NCBI GenBank assembly: GCA_963691815.1 | Contig: OY829655.1 | Span: 14,679,265 to 14,743,264, forward strand | Reading direction: 5' to 3' | Source: Echiichthys vipera | Lineage: Eukaryota > Chordata > Actinopteri > Perciformes > Trachinidae | Length of the DNA: 64,000 nucleotides | Part shown: positions 48,306 to 59,534 of the stretch, piece by piece | Layout: each line of letters starts with the position of its first letter | Position numbering within the stretch: the first letter of the stretch is position 1 | Position numbers and translations under genes: made by a program | The notes under the pieces: generated by a model | What the model was told of the DNA's origin: nothing | Seen by the model: the letters and a program-made list of their open reading frames with translations, nothing else | The model's database searches: none

Positions 48306-49017
48306 AAAAGGGACCTATTATGCTTTTCCTATTTTTTTGTCATATAGATATAATGTTACAATGCCGGGTGTTCAAATAACAAGGTAGCCATACATGAAAG
48401 TAATCCCTGTGAGCAAAATCCTCAGATGTCCAGAGGTGTCAAAAGTATTCAAATTGATTGCTCAAGTAAAAGTATAGATACTAGGGATAAAAAGACTACT
48501 GTAGAAGTTGAAGAATCAACTCAAGCTTTTTTACTCACGTAAAAGTTTAAAAGTACTGGTTTCAAAACTACTTAAAGTATACATGTAAAAGTAATGTAAG
48601 GGAAAAAAATACCATTAAGGACAACAGCTTAGGCCATGCCAAAGGGGCCTATTGTGCACTAAGGCCATAATGACTACTAAGTTATATGAAAACGTTAATG
48701 TTGAAAAACTTGGGATGAACCTGTTTCAGCCGCATTTATGCCCATTGAAAATGATCGCATTTTAGTACAATGCAAATACATTAAAGAACCATGTCTAATA
48801 CTGAGTCCTGGCATGTTTACATTTTCCATGACTATGTTTTACTTGGTTACTACAATATTTTGTCAAAAAATGACAGGCGCTAAAACAGAGTGTGTCAGAC
48901 AGAGGCAGAGAAGTGCAGCAGCCGAGAGCAGTATGAGAAAAATAATGTTTTTTGAGTATTAAAGCAGGTGAACATGTTCTAGTAGAAACCCCAAAATACA
49001 AGCATTAACCTGAAAAT
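48306..49017 (+). mobile_element. MITE family A related copy 3, with nested insertion
   Basis: The left end AAAAGGGACCTATTATGCTT resembles a family A terminus. The right half (about 48878-49017) carries ACAGGCGCTAAAACAGAG, AGTATGAGAAAAATAATG and AACATGTTCTAGTAGAAACC, matching copies 1 and 2. The final terminal repeat is missing or worn. A different repeat sits inside. Confidence 0.6.
48431..48665 (+). mobile_element. nested short repeat (hAT-type MITE) in copy 3
   Basis: Begins CAGAGGTGTCAAAAGTATTC, a hAT-like start. It contains TACTGTAGAAGTTGAAGAAT, AAAAGTACTGGTTTCAAAAC and ACTTAAAGTATACATGTAAA, blocks I associate with a common fish hAT-type short element. The right border is uncertain. Confidence 0.5.
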
Positions 49018-49022
49018 GAAGG

Positions 49023-49064
49023 TAGGCAAAATCTTAAGACAACTAGGCAAAATCTTAAGACAAC
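49023..49064. repeat. exact 21-bp tandem duplication
   Basis: TAGGCAAAATCTTAAGACAA plus C occurs twice head to tail, directly after the worn end of MITE copy 3. Confidence 0.95.
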
Positions 49065-50867
49065 TTGCACATTAAAATCACATTTTTAATTTTTAATTTT
49101 TAGGTCTGCTTCCTGGGTGTGTAAGTGCGGTCATGCTAGTATTTGCTGATGCATTTGCACTTGATTTAATAAGAACTTGATGGAGTACCCACTATATAAA
49201 ATGAATCATACATATCAGGCCGTGTTTAGTTTTTTTAATTTACATTTTTATCAAGCATTTTTTTTCATATTAACATTGTAATATAGTTGCTCTCTTGGTT
49301 GGACCTCTTTCACACCTAGCATTATCATTTGGTATAAATGCACCCAGGATGCATTAAAAACCCACTGAGCTCAGATCACTCAGAGCACATTGGGAGGTGG
49401 TCTGGGCAACATATAGTCATATCTTTCAGCAGTGTGTACAGAAATGTCTGCTGGGCCACTGTACAGTAGGTCACTAGCTTAGTCCACGGCAGCTCTGTGT
49501 ATTTTGGACATTATTGTATTTTTAATCAGTGTTTTGAAAGTATTTCTCATGCCACAGAAAACACTGACAGTGAATCTTGTGTATTTTATGTCCTTATCAT
49601 ACTTTGATATGTTGGCGTTTTTGTTTCAGTGCTCTATACCCGCCTGCCCTTATCCTGGCTCTCTGGACCTCTGTGCTCTACACTTGCCTGGAAAAGTCCT
49701 CTGAGTCAGTGGCACAGAGGTCCTCTGAGAACGGCCGTAGACAATAACCTTATTTAGGTTCATCAAATTCATCAATATGTAGCATATAACTACAGACCTT
49801 TGTTGTAAATGTAATTTCCCATTCATTCTTCACAATTGAAGTCCACATTATATTTTGTTTAAAAGCTTTTATTATGAAGCAGCAAAATCAGGAGTTGTTG
49901 GGTTTTCATCAACAGTAACTAAACACGAGTCCTATACAACTGAAATCAAACAGTGAAAAATAGCAAATATCTGAAAGTACAAACAGGGACCCGGGAGAGA
50001 AACCACAGAGATTCAGAGAGTAGCTACACCAGTACTGAGAGCTGAACACAGACAGACTTTCAAAAAATGTTTTTCTCTCTGCTATCCTGCACAGATACAC
50101 ACACCAATAACAAAAACGTTTAAATATCATTAAAATATGTATTTTTGTAAATGCCTATTCAAACGCAAATGATGCATATGTTTATTTACATATTGAGCTG
50201 GGAAGTGAGGTCTGATGTGGTTACTCAAGACGCATTTGGATACACATTTTGCTGTCAGGTGTGAACAAAAGTGCTTAGAGCTGTCCACTTGTTAATGCTA
50301 CGCTATGAGAAGTGGTGTTCTAACATGCTAGCACCAATACATTGCTGACTTAAGGGCCATTGTTGTTGTGAGTTAGTTTCGAAGACTTTCTTCCCACTTA
50401 ACAATTTGAAATTACTAATTGAAACCATGCCCGTGCATTGGTCACCAAAAAAATACCTTGACAGCTTTAAAGGAGTTAGAGGAGATATAAAGCCTAACAC
50501 ATTTTTCTTTTATAACATACAAATGTTTGACTTAAATGACTCCCCCCCCATGAACCTCCAATCACAAGCCCTGGCTGCTGCAAAGCAATATTGTCAAGAT
50601 AAAAACAGCCCTCTGTTAAGAACTGTTGAGAATCCCTGCTCTAAGCAGTTTCCTCATCACTGACAGCACATCAATGAGGCAGTCCTCATATTTAATTTAC
50701 TTTTTAGATGGTCTTAACTGAACAGGTGACAGTATTCTGGGCAGTTTTTCATAACTGTCCTTCAAATATTCATAACTCTACATTAGATATGGATCCTTCA
50801 GCTCCTTTGTACACTTAAGTGCCCCTCAACCCCACGGACTCTTTCGCTCCCGCTCACTCCCTTTTAG

Positions 50868-50870
<3 letters not shown>
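49065..50870. other. intergenic or intronic DNA, no gene recognised
   Basis: AT-rich sequence with no supported exon or repeat. Confidence 0.4.

Positions 50871-50914
<44 letters not shown>
50871..50914. repeat. (CA)n microsatellite
   Basis: Twenty-two CA units. Confidence 0.97.
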
Positions 50915-50917
<3 letters not shown>

Positions 50918-50936
50918 TGAGGTGCAAATTGCATAC

Positions 50937-51440
50937 ATTATATGCCTCCGCTCCGGCAACTGCCGTGGCTAGAGGCATTATATTTCAGGTTGTCCGTCCG
51001 TCCGTCCCATTCTTGTGAACGCAATATCTCAAGCACCCTGAAAGGGAGTTTCTTCAGATAAATGGGGCACAAATGTGTACTTAGACTCAAATATGAACTG
51101 ATTAGATTTTGGAGGTCAAAATTCACTGTGACCTCACAAAACACATTTTTGGCCATAACTCATAATTCCTGCGCTTATTATGACAATATTTATCAAGTGT
51201 CTACTGGGATGAAATGATGAAGTGATGACATTTTATAAACAATAGGTCAACTTCCCTGTGACATCATAATGCTCTGCAAAAACATTTTTCCGGCTATTAT
51301 CCAACGCCATTACTCAGGAACAGAAGGGGAGACATTGGGTCGGTTACAGAATTGGTGACACTAATCTTGGGTGCTCACCTTGAAAATGTGGTGTTTGTAT
51401 AGATTTCCTGTGCTTCCTAGTTAAAGATGTATTTGAATCA
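50937..51440 (+). repeat. dispersed repeat with hairpin head and (TCCG)n
   Basis: ATGCCTC at 50942-50948 pairs with GAGGCAT at about 50972-50978. A short (TCCG)n run follows, then blocks such as CAATATCTCAAGCACCCTGA, GATGAAATGATGAAGTGATG and GTGACATCATAATGCTCTGC. I know similar sequences as a common fish interspersed repeat, but not its class. The right end is approximate. Confidence 0.6.
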
Positions 51441-52959
51441 TCCTCGTTTGCTAAAAAAAAAAATAATAATACGTCATGCTAAATAGCATGGTAGTCTGAC
51501 ACACACACATTCAGAATAGTTCTGCAGGACAGTTTTCATACACATTCAAACACAATGAATGGATCTGATGTGAAAAAACATGTAAGCTTTCTCTCTGTCT
51601 CCCTCTTCACTGCTGTCTTTATGAGGGAAACTGTTAGTGGCATTTCCTAGCAGGTCTGTTTGACCTTCTCTTGTTTGTTTAGCCTCTCTTTTCTCCTTTC
51701 CTCCTCACCCCTCCATCACACTGGTCGTTGAACCAGAAAGGCAAGCAGTCCTGACCCGGTTACATTTCACTTTGTTTACATCTCAGCCATTTGTCCAATT
51801 CTTATATTAGCTTTTAGACCCATTACAAATTACAAGCTGCTGCAAATAGAGAAGATATACTGTTTATCATTTGTACATTTCATACATAGTATTTTTTGAA
51901 TGAAAAACAAATTATATTTACTCGAGGTCGTGGACATAAATCGTAAGAGAGACACCTTTACCAACATCTTAACAAACCTTCATATTGCTTTTAGTGTTTG
52001 ATCAAACCAAATCTATTATTATATGCATACAAAACAACAGCCTGAATGTGAAATCTGTTATTGATCAGTATTTTCTTTTGTGTCAGAGGATGTCATATTA
52101 TTTAATAGGACTGCATTAAAAATGTAAGCATTGTGAGGGTGAGAAATGCTATCAACAAGTTCTGAATTATTAAAAGATGAACACAAGTTCTCTTAATTTG
52201 TCATTTCAAACCTCCTTTAACATTATTTTAATATTCATATAACTTGGAGTGTGTATTGTAGGTTTAATGACTTCACATTCTTGTATGTAGTTGATAACAT
52301 CAGAATAATATTTCATAGTATTCTTTAAGTAATGAATAGATTTTTTTATGTATGAAGTCCCATTTACATTTCATGCTACTTATATCTCTGTGGCTTGAAT
52401 GTTAAATGTATTTTTTTAATTAATAGTCACAATAACAAAGTAAATGAGAGTGAGGCAGTCGTTGACACATGTTCAAAGGCAGTCACTGTAGACTGTAGAG
52501 AGAGAGAGAGAGTTAGTAATATCCATGTTGTCTGCCACTGCAGCAGTGATGTAATGGCCCCCACTCCTCAGGCTAGACTTTCATTTCCTTCCCTTCTTTC
52601 TCTCTTCTTGACCACCTCTTCTCTTTGCATCTTTTTTTTATCTCTTTGTCCCTGCTTTCATGTTCTTTTCACTCACCTACCCGATTGCCATTCAATGTAC
52701 TATGTTGTCAAGGCACTCATACATGCTAACAAAAATTATTGAACTTTCCCCCACATTAAATAGAATGTCATATTTTGTAAGATATCTTACGAATTGTTGT
52801 GCATAACTTTTTGCAAGATATACGAACCTGTTCATGAGAACATGTTAGTAAAATTGGAAAATATCCACAGTTCAGAGTTATATCCATTTTATTATATCCA
52901 TAGGAACAGTGTGGTTTCACCCAAGGACTGCAACAATGAAGGCTTTGGCGAGCCCCTGG
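51441..52959. other. intergenic or intronic DNA, no gene recognised
   Basis: AT-rich sequence with a short (GA)n run near 52498. No supported exon. Confidence 0.4.
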
Positions 52960-53200
52960 ATGTATCACGGAGAACTTTGATGGCGCTTATCGCAATCTCA
53001 ACGCTGATTGGCTGTTGTGGCAATGCTTCACGTGATGTCACTTGAAAAGTTAAAATTTTTCAACTTCCAGGAACACACGCAGGAGACGATTGTTGCAATC
53101 AATGAAACATTGCATGTCATTGCGTCATTTACGTTGATTTTGAATGGCAGCTTGACGTTTTCATCGCCTCCATCGCTTTTTGTGTGAATGCCCGGTTAAT
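52960..53200. repeat. probable worn DNA-transposon fragment
   Basis: CTCAACGCTGATTGGCTGTT and CACGTGATGTCACTTGAAAA resemble a common fish repeat with CG-rich termini. The ends are not visible. Confidence 0.35.
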
Positions 53201-53285
53201 CAGATGAACACACTTTAGTGTCCTCTACATTGGAATTGATTAAACTTGAGGAGACATTATTTTAATGTCTTAATGTACTGTCTTG

Positions 53286-53400
53286 CAGAGAGTTAAATGA
53301 GACCATCAATCATTCTTCTGTATATCTTTAAATATGAAACTACAGCTAGGAGATGGTTAGCATAGCTAAGCATAAAGGCTGAAAGCTAATCTATGCTAAC
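53286..53400 (+). repeat. dispersed repeat family B, copy 1
   Basis: Contains AGAGTTAAATGAGACCATCA and ATGGTTAGCATAGCTAAGCA. The same order of blocks occurs on the minus strand at about 58040-58195. Confidence 0.6.
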
Positions 53401-53473
53401 AGTCCCCTTGTTGCAAACAGGCGGACAGAGGTATCAATCTTCTTGTCTAACTCTCAGCAAGAACTCAATAATT

Positions 53474-53523
53474 CAATAATTTCCCTCGGGATAAATAAAG
53501 CTTCTTGAATCTTGAATCTTGAA
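53474..53523 (+). mobile_element. LINE 3' tail
   Basis: TTTCCCTCGGGATAAATAAAG is followed by repeated CTTGAAT units, the usual 3' end of fish CR1/L2-type LINEs. Only the tail is recognisable. Confidence 0.65.
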
Positions 53524-56500
53524 GAACGCCGAATGTCTAGATTTTGAATACTTTTGTACAAGAAAATGTTTACATTTAGAGATAATTACAGAAAACGCAA
53601 GTGGCAATTTTTAGTTCTCTCTTATAATTAGTCTTTACATGCTTCATTGACAGCAGTTACTACAGTAGAACTTTAAGAGGGGGGATACTTTCTGGGCATT
53701 TTTTCACCTCCACTTCCTTTTTCTCTATAATTCTTAATATTCCACTCATGCTCCTACCATAAATTGACAAAGCAGTCCATACTGACAGTTCTTACAATGA
53801 ACTCGAGCTCTGCTTAAATTGAATGACATACTTTTTTCATTCATTTCATTAATTACACAGGGTTTCAGCCAGGAATCATAAACTGTACTGGAGAAATGTA
53901 TTCTGTCATCTCGTGACACATTTTAGCCAAAAAGGCCACCTGGTGTGAATGAGGTGGCAAATGGTTTTGAAATTGGGATTCTAAAACCCCAGTGTACCCA
54001 ATGCCTTTAAACCAGTTACACAGAATTCAAGTAAGGATCTCTTCTCTCCAAACTATGTGTATATCTTGCACATTTAAACTTACACTTACTAAGGTAAACA
54101 GTCTCACTTGTGTGTCTTGTTGTGACGATGCACGTTAAAACTGGTGGTGTCTTGATGCCATCTTTCTTTAATGATTGACGAAGTTGCGTATTGTATATGC
54201 ATTCTCACTCATGGACACACACATTCATACATTTCTGATCAGAGGGAGAGCAGGTTAATGAGGAGAGGGCTGATATATGAGAGGCTAACAGAGAAGAATA
54301 ATCCCTTTCCTTAAACTCTGGGAAGATTTCTTTTGAATAGCACCGGTTTTTCATTTTAGGTAGCAATTACATATTGGTATAGCTTTTTGCAAGTGTTCAC
54401 ACAGACATGGTAAGGAAAAGCTTGAAATAAACGGGAGGACTGCTGTCTATTGAACTAGAAGTTACACATGCTGTAATTACTTGTGGGGAAATCTCATCGT
54501 CTTGCTGAGGTGATTGAAGATCTTTTGTTTCACTTTCCTTCATTAGTTTCTTTTCATTTTTAAGAGCACTCTATGGTTCCCTTTTTTTCATTGTAAGGCC
54601 GTGAGGAAAAAGCACATCTTTTAACTCCTCACACTGGTCCAGTCACATTGCAAATACACAAGTTCCTTGTATTTTCTAAGCAGGAAAGAGCCTGAAACAC
54701 ACAAACAAGCACAACACACTCACATCACCCCCTGCAGACTGCATTAAATATGGGCTGACAGGTGGCTGCTGGATGTGCAGTCCCAGGAGACGGAACAAAG
54801 CACTTTCATCATGCAAGCGTGCGTGTGTGTGTTTGAGTGATCTGTGTATGTGTGTTAGAGGTACAGGGTCGCATAAGAAATGAGCAGAAAGGACCTTCAC
54901 GCACCTACTCTTTCTCTCTAGTGTGTGTGTGTTCTTGACGTCACATCTGCGGTGACATCACAGACTGGGGTGTGGTCAGATGTTGAAAAAACTTGCAGAT
55001 GGAGGTGCAGACTTCTGTAAACAACAAAATATCTAGTGTTTACAACACACCTTCTAGTGGCATAAAACAGTATAAAATCTAATGAAATGAAAACTATTAA
55101 GGCTATGCAACACATATTGTTGCAGACATATTTGACATGAATGGGGATTATTTGACATAAATGGGCAGTCTTTACCAATTTTTAAACATTTTGATTTGGT
55201 TTAGACAAGTAAACCGTCAGTTAGTAATGTGACTGAAAAAATGGAAAGGTCAGAAATAAACAGTGGCAGATATAAACTCAACTTAGTTCTTGAACTTATA
55301 GCTCCTAAAACCTCCCCATGAAGTGCTTTGAACTGTGATTTTAGCATTTTACAAGAAGAGGTCTATTTGATCCTGATCATTTTCACATTGTAGCATTTTC
55401 TGTCAAAGGCTTTTCTGCTTTGTTCGTTTAATACAGCTGCTGGCGGTACTGATAGAATAGTACCTTGTGTTCCCTGAGCATGGTTTTAAATACATTTTAT
55501 TATCAAGATTTCATAATAATTTTGACATAATATACATATACTTAATCTATTTTTGAGTTTAACTGCAACAAAATACTGTTTTGTGGAGTGATAAATAAAT
55601 CAGGGTATTGCTTCACAAGTTAGACTGTACAAGAAGGTGTCCCTTGTATACCATGACTCTCATTTCCAATTTTCAAGTTTACTAGCTATGCATGCTGTAA
55701 CATAAAAGAAGAAACAGAATGGATACAGTCTATGTTGTAAACCTAAATACCCAGATACAGTCTATGTTGTAAACCTAAATACACTGTATAATTTAGACCC
55801 ATCATGCGTTCCAAAGGCTGTAATGACAGTGTGGACAAATTGGTGAGCTTAGCTGCCAGACACTGGCCATGGCTCCAGAGCTCCATCAGATTTCTGTTTG
55901 CTTTCTGTCTGAAAATTTGTAGCTAGCCTCTCAAGTCTTTTCTCTTTTCTTCCCCTCTTTCTATTAATTATGAGTCATCTCACTTCAAGGCACCTAATTT
56001 GCTTTTTAATTGGAAACTCTTGACCATACATAATTGCCGTTACATGTGTTGATCATGTAGGGCAGTGTGGTACATCTCGCAATGAGCTTTAACACAGACT
56101 ATTTATGCAGACTTTTCAACAACGGTTTGCTATACCGTCTTCACTGTTGAAGTAGTATGTGTTTATAGTCCTAGAAAAATAATGTTCTGAATTTTACCAT
56201 TAAACTATTTCTTCTCAAAATGACCTAAAAGTGATTTTCAAAAGGTTGTGAATGCACCATAGACTACCATAAAGTATCATAATAAAGTGCAGAGAAGTGC
56301 CTTTTGCCCAAGGTGTGTTGTCCCCTGGTGTAAAGTGCTGTGTGGGAACCAAACTGCATATTAACACAGAGAACATTCAGGCCTGTCCAAGGTCCTTGTC
56401 TGATGTATGACTCACTTGTGACCCACAGCTGTTGTCGAGCCGAGGCAAAGAAGACAAAATGTGTCATCTGCTCCTGTAAACATCGTTGGTTTCTAAGCTC

Positions 56501-56912
56501 TGAGGCTTTGGCCCTCTTAGCCACAGGCTGGCGTTGATTTAAATAAAGTCACTCTGGTCTTTCTGTTTTCTCTAAAGTACAACAATTGAATTGACTGAGT
56601 TACGAGTGAGGAGACTGATGAGTGCCCTTTGTTATTTTCAAAGTTATATTTTGTTACATTTGTACCCCCCCCCAAAAAAAACAAACAAAAGAAAACAAAA
56701 AACAAAACATGACATAGTAAGCCAACTAAAGAACATTGAAGTGATTTTAAAAAGATTAAAAAAACACTGATTAATTGTGAACAATTATTTGATATTTGAA
56801 GTATATTTGAAGTTATTTATATTTTGCAAATCTGTGCCCTAGCCTGATTCCAGACTTTGGAATTGCCTCCCACATCTCCGACTCTAAATAGACTGAATAA
56901 TGAAATTAATTA
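53524..56912. other. intergenic or intronic DNA, no gene recognised
   Basis: No coding exon seen. The stretch 55930-56060 is repeat-poor, with TAATTATGAG and TTTTTAATTGG homeobox-like motifs, so it could be tested as a conserved non-coding element. Confidence 0.4.
55722..55782. repeat. exact 29-bp direct repeat, period 32
   Basis: A 29-base unit beginning GATACAGTCTATGTTGTAAA is present at 55722-55750 and again, unchanged, at 55754-55782. Confidence 0.95.
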
Positions 56913-57636
56913 CCGTAATTTCCGGACTATAAGCCGCTACTTTTTTCCCTCATTCTGGTCCCTGAGGCTTATACAACGGTGCGGCTTTTCTACGGCTTAC
57001 GGTAACCAGGGGCGCGCACTACCGAGGATGCGCGAGACCGAGGCAGACATCTGGTGCCAGGTAACGAGAGCAAAACAAAGAGTAGGAGAGCTTCAGCGAC
57101 AGTTTGCGCGAAGAAAGTGTTCATGCAAACACCCTCAACATGGAAAACAAACGGAGAAGTGCATATGATGCTGCTTTTAAGTTAAAGGCAATCGATCTGG
57201 CTGTCAAAGAAGGAAATAGAGCTGCTGCACGTACCCTTGACATCAATGAATGGCTGGTTATTTTGATAACGTAAACGGCCGCGGGACTGCACTTTTACTG
57301 CCGTGTTACAGGCGAGCACTTTGTATTACTTTGCACCGTTGTATTATTTGTACTCTGCACGAATGCTGTTCGCCATGTCAAAGATGTGAAAGTTTGATTG
57401 AATGATTGAAAGATTTATTGTTAATAAATGGGACGCTTTGCGTTCCCAAACAGTCATCTCTGTCCCGACAATCCCCTCCGTGGTAGCAGGAACCCCTATA
57501 TGCTACGGTAATTACACATCAAAACGCCTGCGGTTTATAGTCGGGTGCGGCTTTTATATGGAGCAATCTGTATTTTACCCTAAATTTAGCTGGTGAGGCT
57601 TATAGTCAGGTGCGCTTTATAGTCCGGAAATTACGG
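56913..57636 (+). mobile_element. pogo/Tigger-like DNA transposon, internally deleted
   Basis: Both ends carry CCGTAATTTCCGGACTATAA, identical over 20 bases as an inverted repeat, and both are flanked by TA, as in Tc1/mariner-type elements. The 724-bp body keeps the start of a transposase (57140) but has lost its middle and catalytic part. Preserved termini suggest a fairly young, non-autonomous deletion copy. Confidence 0.85.
57140..57274 (+). pseudogene. truncated pogo/Tigger-like transposase N-terminus
   Basis: An ATG frame of 44 codons reads KRRSAYDAAFKLKAIDLAVK, then EGNRAAARTLDINEW, the helix-turn-helix start of pogo/CENPB/jerky-type DNA-binding domains. After INEW the sequence jumps to WLVILIT and a stop, so an internal deletion joins the N-terminus to the far end. 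No DDE catalytic domain is left. Confidence 0.75.
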
Positions 57637-57638
57637 TA

Positions 57639-58624
57639 AAATCGCACCTGCTGCTGCACTTTTTTATTCAAGTATATCAGCAACTCAGGTGGATAAGCAG
57701 CTTTTTGTTGCTTCTCTCCTCCAGAACTCCCACATTCCCTTTTATTCAGTGGGAAATAACCCGCTTTTTATATATAGTAAGAAAAGGCTTGTGGTGCTGC
57801 TGACTCACTCTGCTTTTGATCCTTTGAAAAAGAAGCAACCCTCAACTGCAACCCTCTGCTAATAAAGATGAATTGGATATAAATTGAAAAGTTACGGTTG
57901 ATGTACTGACCACACTTCTTTTGGTAGGAATTGGAAGTACACAGGTTTGTAGCTAAACTAGTAGTGATGGACAGAGAAAGTTGAAATAACGCTGGTCTTC
58001 AGAATAAGTTCAAAGAGTGAGAAAAGTTGTAGAAATATTGGGCTTCAAAAGGTGTTTGTTGGCAGATTTCTTTTACTCCAAATAGAGCCAAAATAGCTGT
58101 TTCCAGTCTCTATGCTAAATTCAGCTGATCAGCATTTGGCTCTAGCCTCATGCTTACCGGACAGATATGAGAGTAGTATTGATCTTCTCATCTAATGAAA
58201 GCAAAAAAGCATTTTTCCAGAAATGTTACATTATTCCTTCAGTTAAGTTGTCAAAAAGTGTATTTTTTTTATGCAAAACAAAAAACTACATGTTTGAATG
58301 TGCAGCTTTGCTAAAGGTAATTTTATTGACTTCAAATGCTGATCACTATCATGTTTTTTTCTCAGAAAAGTTCTCGTTCTGCCATTACAATAAAGGCTCT
58401 ACACTCACTGTCTGCTAGACTGGGTATCCCCCATCCCCATCTAAATTCGCCCTGCACCTGGGTCTGTAAATGAACAGGTCTATTCTTCCGGTTTCCTATC
58501 CCTGTTTTTTGGATCCAAACACCAAGATGCCTTTTTTCACCGGGTGTGCTACTAGCTGGTTAAACACGATGATGACAGATGAGTGTTGCAAGCAGCTTTG
58601 TGTTTACAATTTACATTTTTCAAC
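57639..58624. other. intergenic or intronic DNA with a repeat copy
   Basis: Apart from the family B copy on the minus strand, no element or exon is recognised. Confidence 0.4.
58040..58195 (-). repeat. dispersed repeat family B, copy 2
   Basis: On the minus strand: TTAGATGAGAAGATCAATAC, TCATATCTGTCCGGTAAGCA, TTAGCATAGAGACTGGAAAC. This is the same block order as at 53286-53400. Confidence 0.6.
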
Positions 58625-58847
58625 ATGGCAGCTGCCGAAGTGCAGCAACTGCTTCCTGTTGATGGAGCTGTCGCTGCAGTTGTAAATGATTTCAGTGACA
58701 AGTTTTATTTTGAAAATTGAGCAGAAACTTGCCCTGGAGCAATTCCTACAAAGAAAGGATGTATTTGCTTTACTGCTGACTGGTTTTGGTAAAAGTTTAA
58801 TCTACCAGTTAGAGTACGTCATCCAGATTGTTGGTCTGATTGGTTGA
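58625..58847 (+). pseudogene. RecQ-like helicase N-terminal fragment, frameshifted
   Basis: An ATG frame reads MAAAEVQQLLPVDGAVAAVV and stops at 58718. A shifted frame from 58710 reads LKIEQKLALEQFLQRKDVFA, then LLLTGFGKSLIYQL, with a Walker A motif (TGFGKS, 58779-58796) and the upstream EQ-rich Q-like motif of RecQ-type helicases. It stops at 58845. Only the first helicase motifs are present, so it is a broken fragment, possibly carried by a repeat or a duplicated first exon. Confidence 0.65.
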
Positions 58848-59478
58848 AGGATGCAGCCATTTGAACTACGCCCGCATCTTGTGCTGAAGAAAATGACAGC
58901 AGCCTGCTGCACCAACGTGCAATATACGATTGTACTTGGTCTGGCAATAGCCAAACCAACTGTCTGCATTAGCTGATTGCTTTGGACAAGATACAGTGCT
59001 AATAGCATTACGAGTCTGAATATGCATATAAAGACAATAACTCACATCAATTAACTTATTCTTGGTCTCTTGAAAATTGCCATACAAAAATTTTATTACA
59101 TCTTCAAAAGAAGGTAGATTTAAAAAAATATATATTTCTGGACACCTCAGGAAAAGTAAACATTGGACAAGTGTCTATCGGTCTGAGAGTTTCTCAACCA
59201 ATTCTATACAAAAATTAAAATGTCAGGATGCCCGAAACTAATCTGCTTAAAAGCACTCACTTGATATTTACCGTCTTATTATTTTACATATTGGCAAGCA
59301 AGCAACACTTTCATCTCTTACACTAAGGTTATTTCAAGTTAAGTATAATGTTCTGTTCTACTTGCAGCCATCAGTGCTGCTAGAGGGAAAATATGAATGC
59401 GGAATAGAGGTGTGCAGCACTGGTCCCTCAGCAAGTTTTAAACATTAGTAGTAAAACAGAATAACTTTTACTTACCTC

Positions 59479-59534
59479 CAGGTATTTCTTCATTTTGTGC
59501 CTGGGGGTTGCTCCTAATAATAACCCCCATCTGA
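59479..59534 (-). other. candidate exon, minus strand (weak)
   Basis: On the minus strand an open frame MGVIIRSNPQAQNEEIPG ends at a consensus donor GGAG/GTAAGT in phase 1, which would match the phase-1 start of the candidate at 24259-24333. The acceptor side (ACTACTTAG or TAGCTCAG) is poor. Chance is the more likely explanation. Confidence 0.15.
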
